Translations under genes and position numbers: made by a program
Shown here: positions 51,009 to 59,928 of the stretch, in pieces
Layout: each line of letters starts with the position of its first letter
Numbering within the stretch: position 1 is the stretch's first letter
The notes under the pieces: generated by a model
Told to the model about the DNA's origin: nothing
Database searches by the model: none
The model's input: only the letters and a program-made list of their open reading frames with translations
Origin: Oscillospiraceae bacterium
Lineage (GTDB): Bacteria > Bacillota > Clostridia > Oscillospirales > Oscillospiraceae
NCBI GenBank assembly: GCA_910574635.1
Contig: CAJTCG010000016.1
Coordinates: 1 to 64,000, forward strand
DNA length: 64,000 bases
Reading direction: 5' to 3'

Positions 51009-52271
51009 ATGGAAATTCTCATCAGCCTGTCCGCCGCCCTCATCGGGGGGCTGCTGCTGTCCCGGGTGGCCAAGCGGCTGAAGCTGCCCGCCGTCACCGC
51101 CTATCTGGTGGCGGGTCTGCTGCTGGGCCCCTTCTGCCTGGGCGCGCTGGGCGCCGGAGGCCTGGGCTTCCCCTCCATGGAGGCGGTGGAGCGCCTGAAC
51201 ATCCTCTCCCAGGTGGCCCTGGGCTTCATCGCCTTCACCATCGGCAACGAGTTCCGGGTGAGCCAGCTGAAAGCCATGGGCCGCCAGGCCATCATCGTGG
51301 GCATCCTCCAGGCCGTAACCGCCACGGTGCTGCTGGACCTGGCGCTGATTCTCCTGCACCTGATCCGGCCGGAGGTCATCTCCGTGTCCTCCGCCATCAC
51401 CCTGGGCGCCATCGCCGCTGCCACGGCCCCCGCCGCCACGCTGATGGTGGTCCGGCAGTACAAGGCCGACGGCCCCATGACCCGCCTCCTTCTGATGGTG
51501 GTGGCCATTGACGACGCGGTGGGCCTGGTGCTGTTTTCCGCCTCCTTCGGCGTGGCCATGGCGCTGGAAAGCGGGACCGTCAGCGTGGTGACGGTGCTGG
51601 TGGAGCCGGTGGTGGAGATCGTCCTCTCCCTGGGGCTGGGGGCCCTGGCGGGGGTGGCCCTCTACTGGGTGGAGCAGTTCTTCCACTCCCGGAGCAAGCG
51701 CCTGACCATCTCCATCGGCTTCGTCCTGCTGACGGTGGGGCTGTCCATGAAGGAGTTCGAGGTGGGCGGCGTCCACTGCGGCTTCTCGCTGCTGCTGGTG
51801 TGCATGATGACCGGGACGCTGTTTTGCAACATCTGCGGCTTCTCCGAGGAGCTGATGGCCCGGGTGGACGGCTGGACCGCCCCCTTGTTCGTGCTGTTCT
51901 TCGTCCTCTCCGGCGCGGAGCTGGATTTGTCCGTGCTGCGGAACCCTTCCGTGCTGCTCATCGGTTTAATCTACATCCTCGTCCGCTCCCTTGGCAAATA
52001 CGTGGGAGCCTACGGCAGCTGCGCCCTCAGCGGCTGCGGCGGGAACATCACAAAATACCTGGGCATCACCCTGCTGCCCCAGGCCGGCGTGGCCCTGGGC
52101 ATGGCCATCACCGCCCAGGCCCTGACCGACGGCGCGGTGGTGCGGAGCGTGGTCCTGTTCTCCGTGCTGGTGTACGAGCTGGTAGGCCCGGCGCTGACAA
52201 AGCGGGCTTTGCTTGCCGCCGGGGAAATCCAGCCCGAGGGCCGGACCTCCGCCCGGACGAAGAACGCCTGA
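51009..52271 (+). CDS. Cation:proton antiporter (CPA2 family)
   Basis: A 420-residue membrane protein with about 12 spans. Near the start is SRVAKRLKLPAVTAYLVAGLLLGP, the Na+/H+ exchanger family opening. The ion-binding region has AATAPAATLMVVRQYKADGP and VAIDDAVGLVLFS, with two adjacent Asp. It lacks the cytoplasmic TrkA-N/C domains of KefB-type proteins. It likely exchanges Na+ or K+ for protons. GAGGTAACGCC precedes the ATG. Confidence 0.9.
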   Translation: MEILISLSAALIGGLLLSRVAKRLKLPAVTAYLVAGLLLGPFCLGALGAGGLGFPSMEAVERLNILSQVALGFIAFTIGNEFRVSQLKAMGRQAIIVGILQAVTATVLLDLALILLHLIRPEVISVSSAITLGAIAAATAPAATLMVVRQYKADGPMTRLLLMVVAIDDAVGLVLFSASFGVAMALESGTVSVVTVLVEPVVEIVLSLGLGALAGVALYWVEQFFHSRSKRLTISIGFVLLTVGLSMKEFEVGGVHCGFSLLLVCMMTGTLFCNICGFSEELMARVDGWTAPLFVLFFVLSGAELDLSVLRNPSVLLIGLIYILVRSLGKYVGAYGSCALSGCGGNITKYLGITLLPQAGVALGMAITAQALTDGAVVRSVVLFSVLVYELVGPALTKRALLAAGEIQPEGRTSARTKNA

Positions 52272-52284
52272 GCCTCTCCTATAC

Positions 52285-52322
52285 AAAAAAGCGCCGGACC
52301 CTCATGGGGTCCGGCGCTTTCT
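52285..52322. terminator. Bidirectional terminator
   Basis: AAAAAAGCGCCGGACCC-TCAT-GGGTCCGGCGCTTTCT, between convergent antiporter and EamA genes. Confidence 0.85.
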
Positions 52323-52338
52323 TGCGCGGTGCGAGTCT

Positions 52339-53238
52339 TCACTTCGCCCGCTCTTTTTTCAGCAAATCCTTCCCCTGGGACAGCAGCAGCCCCGCCAGGG
52401 TCAGCGCCGCCCCCAGGGCCGCCAGGGGCGTGATGGGCTCGTGGAGAATCAGCACCGAGGCCGCGATGGTGATAACCGGGGCCAGGTAGGTATACACGCT
52501 GGTCTTCACCGGCCCCAGCAGCTTCACCGCCAGGTTCCAGGTGACAAAGCACAGAGCCGACGCGCCAAAGCCCAGGAAAAGCAGGTTCCCCAGGTACACC
52601 GGGTTGGCAAAGCGCTCCAGGCCCAGGCGGCAGTCGAAGAAGAACAGGGCCGGGAGCATCCACAAAATGCCCCAGCAGAAGGTCCGCCGGGTCGTGAGAA
52701 TGGTGTTCCACCCCCAGGCGCTGATCTTCCGGGTCAAAATCACGTAGCAGGCCCAGACCATGGCCGCCAGCAGGGACAGCAGATCTCCCACGGGATTCAG
52801 CTCCAGCCGGGAGCCGCTGAAGCTGATGAGGGAGATGCCGGCCATCGCCACCACAAAGCCCAGGTAGAAGCCGCCGCCGGGCCGCTCCTCCTTCAAAAAC
52901 AGGTGGGACAGCACCGCCGTGAAGAAGGGGATGACGGAGAGGATAACCCCCACGTTGGAAGCCAGCGTGTAGGTCAGGGCGATGTTCTCCAGCAAGTAGT
53001 ACAGGCACACGCCGCAAAGGCCCGCCCCGGCGAAGATCAGCTCCTGCCGCCGCGTGACGCCCTTCATCCGCCGGGGACAGGCCAGGCACAGGGCCGCGAG
53101 CCCCAAGAGAAAGCGGATGAATAAAATCTCCACCGGCTGGAACCCCCGCAGCAGCACCTTGGTGGAAATAAAGGTGGTCCCCCAAATCAAGATGGTAAAG
53201 AGGGCCGCGGCGTGGCCCCTTGCCCGGTCATTTCTCAT
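52339..53238 (-). CDS. EamA/DMT-family transporter
   Basis: A 299-residue ten-span transporter made of two EamA halves (LFTILIWGTTFISTKVLLRG ... ; WACYVILTRKISAWGWNTIL ...). Members export amino acids or other metabolites; the substrate cannot be read. It overlaps the upstream AraC gene by 11 bp, so the regulator and transporter form an operon. Confidence 0.88.
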   Translation of the reverse strand: MRNDRARGHAAALFTILIWGTTFISTKVLLRGFQPVEILFIRFLLGLAALCLACPRRMKGVTRRQELIFAGAGLCGVCLYYLLENIALTYTLASNVGVILSVIPFFTAVLSHLFLKEERPGGGFYLGFVVAMAGISLISFSGSRLELNPVGDLLSLLAAMVWACYVILTRKISAWGWNTILTTRRTFCWGILWMLPALFFFDCRLGLERFANPVYLGNLLFLGFGASALCFVTWNLAVKLLGPVKTSVYTYLAPVITIAASVLILHEPITPLAALGAALTLAGLLLSQGKDLLKKERAK

Positions 53239-54055
53239 GGGTGGTTCTCTCCTTCTCTGTGAAAATCTCCCGGTAGGCCCCGGGGGACAGGCCGATAAAG
53301 CGGCTGAAATAGTTGGTGAAGTGGCTCTGGTCGGAAAAGCCGGTCCGCAAGGCCGCCTCAGCGGGAGGGACGCCCTGCTCCAGCAGCTTTTTCGCCTCGC
53401 CGATCCGCAGGCTCTCCAGGTAGTTGTAGGGCGTGACCCCTTTCTCCCTGGCGAAGGCCCGGAGAAGGGCCGACTTGCTCAGCCTCGCCTCCCCGGCCAC
53501 CCGCTCCAGGGTGATCCGCTCCCCACAGTGCTCCTCCATAAAAGCGCGGGCCCGCTCCACCGCCTCCCTCCCGGCGGGAGGCGAGGCCTGGAAGGGCTGG
53601 CCGCAGAGCCGCAGCAGCCGGGAGAGCAGGAGCAGCAGCCGCTCCTCCTTGCCGAACTCCCGGGAACCATCCATGATCTGCCGGTGGAGGGCCCGGAAAT
53701 CCCAGGCGGCCTCCGGGTCGGAAACCACGTTCCGGGAGAAGACCGGCAGCGTCCGCCGTCCCGTCAGCTCCCCGGTCAGATCCAGCATGGTCTCCCGGGG
53801 AATGTGGAGGCCCCAGTAGTCCGGGGGCGCGCCGTTTTCGGAGCAGGAGTGGAGGTCCCCGGGATTGTATAGGATGAGGTTTCCCTTTTCCAAGGCATAC
53901 CGCACATCCCTGCAAATCAAAAGCCCCTGCCCATCCGCGATGTAGCCGATTACGTAGTACTCGTGGAAATGCTTGGGGAAGGAGCAGCGGTGGAAGCGGT
54001 ACGCCTCCAGGCGCAGCTCCTGGTCGTAGACCGCCGTACCGGGCTCGTTTCTCAC
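53228..54055 (-). CDS. AraC-family regulator
   Basis: A 275-residue protein: an N-terminal AraC-type cupin with FPKHFHEYYVIGYIADGQGL (metal-like His pair) and LILYNPGDLHS, and a C-terminal double helix-turn-helix (ITLERVAGEARLSKSALLRA; AALRTGFSDQSHFTNYFSRF). It is probably the regulator of the overlapping EamA transporter, as in other AraC/LysE or DMT pairs. GGAAAGGGGG precedes the ATG. Confidence 0.88.
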   Translation of the reverse strand: MRNEPGTAVYDQELRLEAYRFHRCSFPKHFHEYYVIGYIADGQGLLICRDVRYALEKGNLILYNPGDLHSCSENGAPPDYWGLHIPRETMLDLTGELTGRRTLPVFSRNVVSDPEAAWDFRALHRQIMDGSREFGKEERLLLLLSRLLRLCGQPFQASPPAGREAVERARAFMEEHCGERITLERVAGEARLSKSALLRAFAREKGVTPYNYLESLRIGEAKKLLEQGVPPAEAALRTGFSDQSHFTNYFSRFIGLSPGAYREIFTEKERTTHEK

Positions 54056-54236
54056 AGGCTCCCCCCCCCTTTCCTCCGGCTCATTATAGCACCTTTCCCG
54101 TCGAATGGCTTGTAAAATATCAGCGCGGAGAAAAATTTCCGATGAAAAGCGGCCAGGCTAGGGAACCTCCAGGCTGGCCGCAAAAGCAGGAAAAGATAAG
54201 TAGAACGAAAATATAGTAGGCGAAAGAACAGGGAAG

Positions 54237-54380
54237 GATGGCCTCGTCATCCGTCATGTTGCGGACGATACAGGGCATATTTGCAAACCCGGCCAGCTCA
54301 CTGGCCCGCTGGCGGCGGTGGCCTGCGATGATTTCATAGCCGCCGCCCTCCCGGGGACGCACCAGCGCGGGTCGCGTCAC
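54237..54380 (-). pseudogene. Fragment of a ParB gene
   Basis: Reads RPALVRPREGGGYEIIAGHR, RQRASELAGFANMPCIVRNM, TDDEAI, the centre of the ParB N-terminal domain (GHRR box). Both ends are missing. Such genes belong to Tn1549-like elements, marking this as the edge of an old insertion. Of 54381-54731, the part up to 54600 may hold a further remnant (KTTQGGFDEYLREILQKD), otherwise nothing. Confidence 0.8.
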
Positions 54381-54656
54381 GGGGCTGGGGCGGCTGTTCC
54401 GGCGCAGGAGGGGGGGAGCGCGGGGGCCTCTTTTCCGTAAATCTGCCCGTCCGCGCTATGGCTTGCCGGACAGATTTTGCTTGTTGGGAAGTATCCCAAC
54501 CCATCTTGAAAACCCTCTCACTACCTACAAGACCACACAGGGCGGTTTTGACGAATATTTGAGAGAAATTCTTCAAAAAGATTTCCTTGTTTCTTAATAC
54601 GGGGGAGTTTGGGAAATGCCAATTCATTTATGAAAGTGTCATATAAAATTTTCATA

Positions 54657-54714
54657 TTGACAATTAGTACAGTTTTGGACTATAGTATAATTAGTACGGA
54701 ACCGTACTAATTAT
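54657..54714 (+). promoter_or_regulatory. Promoter and MarR-type operator
   Basis: TTGACA (54657-54662), 18-bp spacer, TATAGT (54681-54686), then a 28-bp palindrome with ATAATTAGTACGG arms (54687-54714) ending 17 bp before the ATG. It is a likely autoregulatory site of the MarR gene. Confidence 0.75.
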
Positions 54715-54731
54715 ATTTGAAGAGGTTAGAT

Positions 54732-55199
54732 ATGATAGGTAGTACCGTTTTTATGGAACAGCTAAACCAATATTACGACGCATGGTTAGTGTACAACAAT
54801 GTGTACGAAGAATGGGCAAAAGCACATGGGCTGTCAGTCAACAGCCTGTTAGTATTGTGTGCAATTTATGACGGCGGGGAAAACTGTACGCAGAAAAAAA
54901 TAAGTCAGCGATGGCTTATACCGAAGCAGACAATCAACATGGCTTTCAAAAATTTCGAGCGCAAAGGATTTGTAGAACTGTTTCCTCTGCCAGAAGATAA
55001 AAGAAATAAAGTTATCCGCCTTACAAAGGCAGGAAAGGAATACGCAGATACCATTGTTACCGAGCTGCGGAAAGTGGAACTGTCTGCAATAGAAGAAATA
55101 GGCGTGGAACGTATGCGGCAGCTAAACGAGAACATGGCTCTATTTGCTAAACTTTTTGAAAAGGCAGGAAGTAAAAAAGACAATGAAGCAAACTCGTGA
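54732..55199 (+). CDS. MarR-family regulator
   Basis: A 155-residue winged-helix repressor (KAHGLSVNSLLVLCAIYDGG; SQRWLIPKQTINMAFKNFER; PEDKRNKVIRLTKAGKEYAD). GAAGAGG precedes the ATG at 54732; a TTG 15 bp upstream is less well placed. It overlaps the MATE gene by 17 bp, so the drug pump is probably its target. AT-rich compared with the chromosome. Confidence 0.88.
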   Translation: MIGSTVFMEQLNQYYDAWLVYNNVYEEWAKAHGLSVNSLLVLCAIYDGGENCTQKKISQRWLIPKQTINMAFKNFERKGFVELFPLPEDKRNKVIRLTKAGKEYADTIVTELRKVELSAIEEIGVERMRQLNENMALFAKLFEKAGSKKDNEANS

Positions 55200-56493
55200 T
55201 ATAAGGATTTTCTTTCAATATGTCATTCCATCCGTATTATCTTTTGCCTTATCGGGAGTTTATGCGATTGTAGACGGTTTCTTTATAGGGAACAGCATAG
55301 GTGATTTAGGGCTTTCAGCCATTAATATCGCTTACCCAATCGTGGCAGCAATCCAAGCACTCGGTACGGGGATTGGAATGGGCGGCGCGATTTATTATTC
55401 CATTTACAGGGCAGAGAAAAAGGAGGAACAGGCGAAAGAATTTATAGCCGGCGCTTTGTGGGTGCTGATTATTTCAAGCGTCTTTTTGACAATCTCGGTT
55501 TTGATTTTGAATGGTACACTGTTGGAATTACTCGGAGCAAACGGCAGGCTGCTTGCATTGGGAAAAGAATATATTGCTGTAATCGCATTGGGGGCTTCCA
55601 TGCAGGTTATCGGTACAGGGTTGGTACCTTTTATCCGTAATCATGGCGGTTCGTTTTATGCAATGGTTTCCATGATTGCAGGTTTTGTTACCAATATTAT
55701 TTTGGATTACCTGTTTGTATGGGTATTGAAACAGGGTGTTTCAGGCGCGGCGTGGGCTACGGTAATTGGACAGGGTATTACAATGCTGATTGTGCTTGCA
55801 TTTCTGTTACGCAAAAAGCAGTTTACGCTGAACATTCCTTTTTTTAAATTTGGAAAGGTGTCTGCGTCCATACTCAAAATCGGAATTGCACCTTTTGGAC
55901 TTACCATGTCCCCTAACATTTCTCTGATAATCATAAACCGTTTCTCTGTTGTCTATGGAGGGGAGCTGGCAGTCGCTACTTATGCCTGTATCGCTTATGC
56001 CATCTGCATTGTATATCTGATACTGCAAGGAGTAGGTGACGGAAGCCAGCCGTTACTAAGTCAGCATTACGGCGAGAAAAATTTTGATAAGCTGAAAAGC
56101 ACAAGAACTTTGGCGTATGGATTTGCATTGTTCCTGTCTGTAATCGGCTGTATCATCATGTTTTTGACAAGGGAAAGCCTCGGCGTATTATTCGGAGCGT
56201 CAAAAGAAGTGAATACGGAAATCGCGAAAATAATGCCTGTCTTTTTGGTTTCCGTACCCTTTGTTGCTGTTCTGCGCATCGCTACCGCAAGTTTTTACGC
56301 CACAGAAAAAAGTATGTTTTCGTATGTCCTGACTTTTATTGAACCGTTGTTTATGTTAGTGCTTATGCTCATTCTGCCACCTTTATTTGGCGGGCAGATA
56401 ATGATTTGGTGGAGTACGGTGTTAGCAAGGATTTTATCGGCATTGTTAGCTGTTATCCTAAAAAATCATGTAGATAAAAAAGAAATGTCTTGA
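55183..56493 (+). CDS. MATE-family multidrug efflux transporter
   Basis: A 436-residue, twelve-span protein: IFFQYVIPSVLSFALSGVYA, IVDGFFIGNSIGDLGLSAIN, GIGMGGAIYYSIYRA, LGTGLVPFIRN-type repeats. It would export drugs or metabolites driven by Na+ or H+. ATG 55183 is used. It is coupled to the upstream MarR gene and shares its AT-rich composition, both apparently transferred cargo. Confidence 0.92.
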   Translation: MKQTRDIRIFFQYVIPSVLSFALSGVYAIVDGFFIGNSIGDLGLSAINIAYPIVAAIQALGTGIGMGGAIYYSIYRAEKKEEQAKEFIAGALWVLIISSVFLTISVLILNGTLLELLGANGRLLALGKEYIAVIALGASMQVIGTGLVPFIRNHGGSFYAMVSMIAGFVTNIILDYLFVWVLKQGVSGAAWATVIGQGITMLIVLAFLLRKKQFTLNIPFFKFGKVSASILKIGIAPFGLTMSPNISLIIINRFSVVYGGELAVATYACIAYAICIVYLILQGVGDGSQPLLSQHYGEKNFDKLKSTRTLAYGFALFLSVIGCIIMFLTRESLGVLFGASKEVNTEIAKIMPVFLVSVPFVAVLRIATASFYATEKSMFSYVLTFIEPLFMLVLMLILPPLFGGQIMIWWSTVLARILSALLAVILKNHVDKKEMS

Positions 56494-56534
56494 TTGTCAT
56501 GTAGTGGATTTACTGGAACAAGGAGAATACTATC

Positions 56535-56730
56535 ATGCAAAACATACAGATACAATGGCTGTTATGTCCTTGTCTGCAACCACAAAACACGAATCAGATT
56601 GCGGCAGGATACGGTCATTGAAAGACTGCCATTATACTGTCCCAAATGTAAAAAAGAAATACTTGTCAATGTGAAAAAGCTAAATATAAATATTATCAGA
56701 GATCCGGACGCACAGACGCAGAGCCAATAA
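56535..56730 (+). pseudogene. Cysteine-rich KTR-domain protein with a frameshift
   Basis: AAGGAGA then ATG 56535: MQNIQIQWLLCP, then one extra T (near 56570) shifts to VCNHKTRIRLRQDTVIERLP, LYCPKCKKEILVNVKKLNIN. Without the extra base, the CP-x-C and CPKC pairs form the usual KTR zinc ribbon. These proteins accompany Tn916-like cargo. Confidence 0.8.
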
Positions 56731-56861
56731 TACGCAGATTAAAAATGCGGTTGTCGGTTCTTTTTTTGTAAATATGTGCTTCAGACGTGATTGAAAGCCG
56801 CCATTTCTTTTTGAATACAGGATAAAACGGACGCGTATTAAAGTTACCCATTTTTAAGGAT

Positions 56862-56898
56862 ATGGCGGTATCGAGGAGGTATCGCCATGTCTTTTTTT
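56862..56898 (+). terminator. Terminator hairpin with long T run
   Basis: ATGGCGGTA - CGAGGAGG-type loop - TATCGCCAT, then GTCTTTTTTT. 56731-57080 otherwise holds no gene. Confidence 0.65.
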
Positions 56899-57080
56899 GG
56901 TTGTAGCAACTTATCAAAAAAATCCTGTTTTGTGAAGTGGGATTTTCTGTCTATGAATATGAATAAACATATCATTTAGTATGTCTTAATAACTCGCATT
57001 ACTCAAATGCTTGTACCGCTTCATGCTGTACGATGTTTGCTGTAATAACCCTCTACTGGGAAGAAAGGGGGTGAGAGAAA

Positions 57081-57227
57081 ATGAGATATTCTGAACAATT
57101 CATGGAACATATCGAATATGCGTTTCATGCGTTCTGCAAGGTTGTCCTGCGCCATGAAGCCATAAACGCATGGCGGGATTTGAAACGGAAAATAGAACGG
57201 GAAATATCCCTTTCCCGCCTTTGCTAA
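57081..57227 (+). CDS. Short sigma-factor-like ORF of a conjugative element
   Basis: A 48-residue protein: MRYSEQFMEHIEYAFHAFCK and VVLRHEAINAWRDLKRKIER, the N-terminal part of the sigma factor encoded in Tn916-like elements, ending early after EISLSRLC. AAGGGGGTGAGAG precedes the ATG. It is probably a truncated relic, though a natural short ORF cannot be excluded. Confidence 0.6.
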   Translation: MRYSEQFMEHIEYAFHAFCKVVLRHEAINAWRDLKRKIEREISLSRLC

Positions 57228-57238
57228 TGGGCAGTCAA

Positions 57239-57270
57239 GAGGGCGAAATCAGTAGACTGCTTTCGCCCTC
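57239..57270 (+). terminator. Terminator after the short sigma-like ORF
   Basis: GAGGGCGAAA-TCAGTAGACTGC-TTTCGCCCTC then AATTTATT. Confidence 0.65.
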
Positions 57271-57274
57271 AATT

Positions 57275-57403
57275 TATTACTTCTGAACTGAAAGGCTGGA
57301 AGTAATATGTGCCATGTTTTGCGGTTGCCGCTGTTTACAGCGGCAACCGTAAAACGGCTTGAATCAAATTTATTATTTCCGAGCTTTAAGTTCGGAAATA
57401 ATA
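57275..57403. repeat. 129-bp triple-hairpin intergenic element, copy B
   Basis: The same three stems, in the same order and spacing, as 40276-40404, with a few substitutions (TATTACTTCTGA; GTAAAACGGCTT). Confidence 0.88.
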
Positions 57404-57412
57404 TTATGGGGA

Positions 57413-57529
57413 TTGTTACGCAATAGAGGTTATTTTGTCCTTGATTTATGCGGCTTTACGGGCGTTGAAATGACGGGGTAAGGGTTTTTATATGTCTGCC
57501 CTCAAAAATGGCGTTCTATTGCGTAACAA
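57413..57529. mobile_element. 117-bp MITE-like element
   Basis: 15-bp inverted ends TTGTTACGCAATAGA (57413-57427) and its complement (57515-57529), 9 bp after repeat copy B. No coding capacity. 57530-57699 holds nothing else that I can support. Confidence 0.75.
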
Positions 57530-57699
57530 AATGAAAAAGACAGGCAAGAAACGGATTGCTTCTTACTTGTCTTTTTCTGCACCCTGTATAGCAGTTACCC
57601 TATTTCAGTTTGTTGGTTGATACTGTTTTATGAGTAGCTATCATACGGCTGACTTTTTCGACAGGCTGAGGCGGCAGGTCAAAGACCTGCCGCATGTTT

Positions 57700-58161
57700 T
57701 TACGCGTTCTCCTCCCGCTCCGGCGGGAGGCCCACCTCCGGCATTAACTCCCGGTCGACGATCCGGAGCATCTCCTCCAGCTTCCCGCATTCTTCCGAGG
57801 TGAAGCGGGCGGCCACCCGGTCCATCACCATCTCGATATAGTTCCGGGACACATTGTAGTAATCCAGGTACTTCTGGGTGACCTCCAGGTGATACTCCCG
57901 CCGGTCGCTGGCGGACTGGACCTTGCGGACGTACCCCTTTTTCACCAGGCTGTTGACCTTATAGGCCGCGTTGGGCGGGGAGATGCGCATAAAACCGGCA
58001 AACTCATTCACGGTGGGACGGCCCAAGGCCTGGATGGACTCCATGCAAAAGGTCTCCACGGTGGTCAGGCTGGCCTCCCGGTCCTGAAAGCGCCGGAAAA
58101 TCTCCTGATAAAAGTGCAGCTTGAATTTCGAATACACACTGTTGAACGCCTGCTCCAGCAT
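57700..58161 (-). CDS. MarR-family regulator, FabT-like
   Basis: A 153-residue MarR protein (FCMESIQALGRPTVNEFAGF; MRISPPNAAYKVNSLVKKGY; DRREYHLEVTQKYLDYY). AAGGAGGA precedes ATG 58161. It lies 76 bp after fabZ on the same strand, at the end of the fab operon. FabT in other Firmicutes represses these genes using acyl-ACP, so this is a likely regulator, though FabT usually sits at the front. DNA targets are not visible in this window. Confidence 0.75.
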   Translation of the reverse strand: MLEQAFNSVYSKFKLHFYQEIFRRFQDREASLTTVETFCMESIQALGRPTVNEFAGFMRISPPNAAYKVNSLVKKGYVRKVQSASDRREYHLEVTQKYLDYYNVSRNYIEMVMDRVAARFTSEECGKLEEMLRIVDRELMPEVGLPPEREENA

Positions 58162-58237
58162 GGCCCTTCCTCCTTCCGCGGCAGTTTTTCCTCCCCTATT
58201 ATAACCGGGCCGCCGGAAAAACGCAACGGACGCTTTT

Positions 58238-58669
58238 TTACCCGATAGCAAAGGTCAGCTCCGCCGTCACGGCCGTCTCGCCGTCCACCCTGGCGGTGCA
58301 CTCCCCCACGCCAATGGAGCCCTTCTGCCGGGTCAGGCGGCACTCCAGCTCCACCACGTCCCCGGGGACCACCTGGCGCTTGAACCGGGCGTCCTTCACC
58401 CGGCCCAGGAAGGCCAGCTTCCCCCGGTTCTCCGGCAGGGCCAGCACCGCCACGCCCCCCACCTGGGCCAGGGCCTCGATGAGGAGCACGCCGGGCATCA
58501 CATGCTTTTGAGGAAAGTGGCCCTGGAAGAAGGGCTCGTTGACCGTGACGCACTTTACGCCCTTGGCCCACTGGCCCGGCTCGCCGTCCACAATTTTATC
58601 CACCAGCGCAAAGGGGTAGCGGTGGGGCAGGATCGCGGCAATCTGGTTGGAATCATACTGCATGGCCAT
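58238..58669 (-). CDS. fabZ: 3-hydroxyacyl-ACP dehydratase
   Basis: A 143-residue hot-dog enzyme: catalytic His in ILPHRYPFALVDKI and Glu in GHFPQKHVMPGVLLIEALAQ. It removes water from 3-hydroxyacyl-ACP in chain elongation. It is 3 bp after fabF. Confidence 0.97.
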   Translation of the reverse strand: MAMQYDSNQIAAILPHRYPFALVDKIVDGEPGQWAKGVKCVTVNEPFFQGHFPQKHVMPGVLLIEALAQVGGVAVLALPENRGKLAFLGRVKDARFKRQVVPGDVVELECRLTRQKGSIGVGECTARVDGETAVTAELTFAIG

Positions 58670-58672
58670 CGC

Positions 58673-59914
58673 TCACGCCTCCCACTTTTTTAATAACAGG
58701 CAGCCGTTGTGCCCGCCGAAGCCCAGGGAGTTGGACAGGGCGCAGCGGATATCCGCCTCCCGGCCCTGATTGGGCACAACGTCCAAGTCACACGCCGGGT
58801 CCGGAACCTGGTAGTTAATCGTGGCCGGGAGAAACCCGTCCTTCAGCGCCAGGGCGGTGAAGATGGCCTCCACGGCCCCCGCCGCCCCCAGCATATGGCC
58901 GGTCATGGACTTGGTGGAGCTGACCGCCAGCTTGCGGGCGCGGTCCCCGAACACCGTTTTTATGGCGGCGGTCTCCCCCGCGTCGTTTAAGTGGGTGGAG
59001 GTCCCGTGGGCGTTGATGTAATCCACTTCCTCCGGCCTCACGCCGCCGTCGGCCAGGGCCAGGGCCATGGCCGACGCGCCGCCGCTGCCGTCGGGCCGGG
59101 GGGCGGTCATGTGATAGGCGTCGCAGGTGGCCCCATACCCGGCGATTTCCGCGTAGATTTTCGCCCCCCGGGCCAGGGCGTGGTCCAGCTCCTCCAGCAA
59201 AAGCACACCCGCGCCCTCTCCCATGACGAAGCCGCTGCGCTCCGCGTCAAAGGGGATGGAGGCCCGGCTGGGGTCCGTTGACTGGGACAGGGCCTTCATG
59301 GAGGTGAACCCCCCCACGGCCAGGGGCGTCAAAGCCGCCTCGCTGCCGCCGCAGAGCATTGCCTCGGCATAGCCGTCCCGGATATAGCGGAAGGCGTCGC
59401 CCACGGCGTTGGTCCCGCCCGCGCAGGCGGTGACGGGGCAGGTGCACATCCCCCGGAAGCCCGCGTCGATGGCCACCCGCCCGGCGGCCATGTTGCAGAT
59501 GCCGGTGGGGATGAAGAAGGGGGACACCCGGTCCCAGCCCTTGGCCAGGCCCCGGTCATGCTCCTCCTCCGTGATGGCGATGCCGCCGATGCCGCTGGAG
59601 ACAGAGACGCCGCAGCGTTTCGCGTCGGCGTTTTCCACCCGGAAGCCGCTGTCCGCTAAAGCTTCCCGGGCGGCGGCCAGGGCGAACTGGGTAAAGCGGC
59701 CCATCCGCTTGGCCTCCGGCTTTCCGAAGAGGGCGCCGGGGTCGAAGCCCTTGACCTCGGCGGCAAGCTGCACCTTCATCCCGGCGGGATCATAGGCGGT
59801 GATAGGCCCCACGCCGCAAACGCCCTCCCGGACGGCCCGCCAGCTCTCCGGCGCGGTGAGGCCCAGGGGCGTGACGGCCCCCAGGCCGGTAATCACGACT
59901 CTTCGTCGTTCCAT
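58673..59914 (-). CDS. fabF: 3-oxoacyl-ACP synthase II
   Basis: A 413-residue condensing enzyme: active Cys in CPVTACAGGTN (about C164), His in INAHGTSTHLND and His/Lys in STKSMTGHMLGAAGAVE. It extends acyl-ACP with malonyl-ACP. ATG 59914 is chosen with GGGAGG 9 bp upstream. It lies 14 bp after fabG. Confidence 0.97.
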   Translation of the reverse strand: MERRRVVITGLGAVTPLGLTAPESWRAVREGVCGVGPITAYDPAGMKVQLAAEVKGFDPGALFGKPEAKRMGRFTQFALAAAREALADSGFRVENADAKRCGVSVSSGIGGIAITEEEHDRGLAKGWDRVSPFFIPTGICNMAAGRVAIDAGFRGMCTCPVTACAGGTNAVGDAFRYIRDGYAEAMLCGGSEAALTPLAVGGFTSMKALSQSTDPSRASIPFDAERSGFVMGEGAGVLLLEELDHALARGAKIYAEIAGYGATCDAYHMTAPRPDGSGGASAMALALADGGVRPEEVDYINAHGTSTHLNDAGETAAIKTVFGDRARKLAVSSTKSMTGHMLGAAGAVEAIFTALALKDGFLPATINYQVPDPACDLDVVPNQGREADIRCALSNSLGFGGHNGCLLLKKWEA

Positions 59915-59928
59915 AGTCAAACCTCCCA

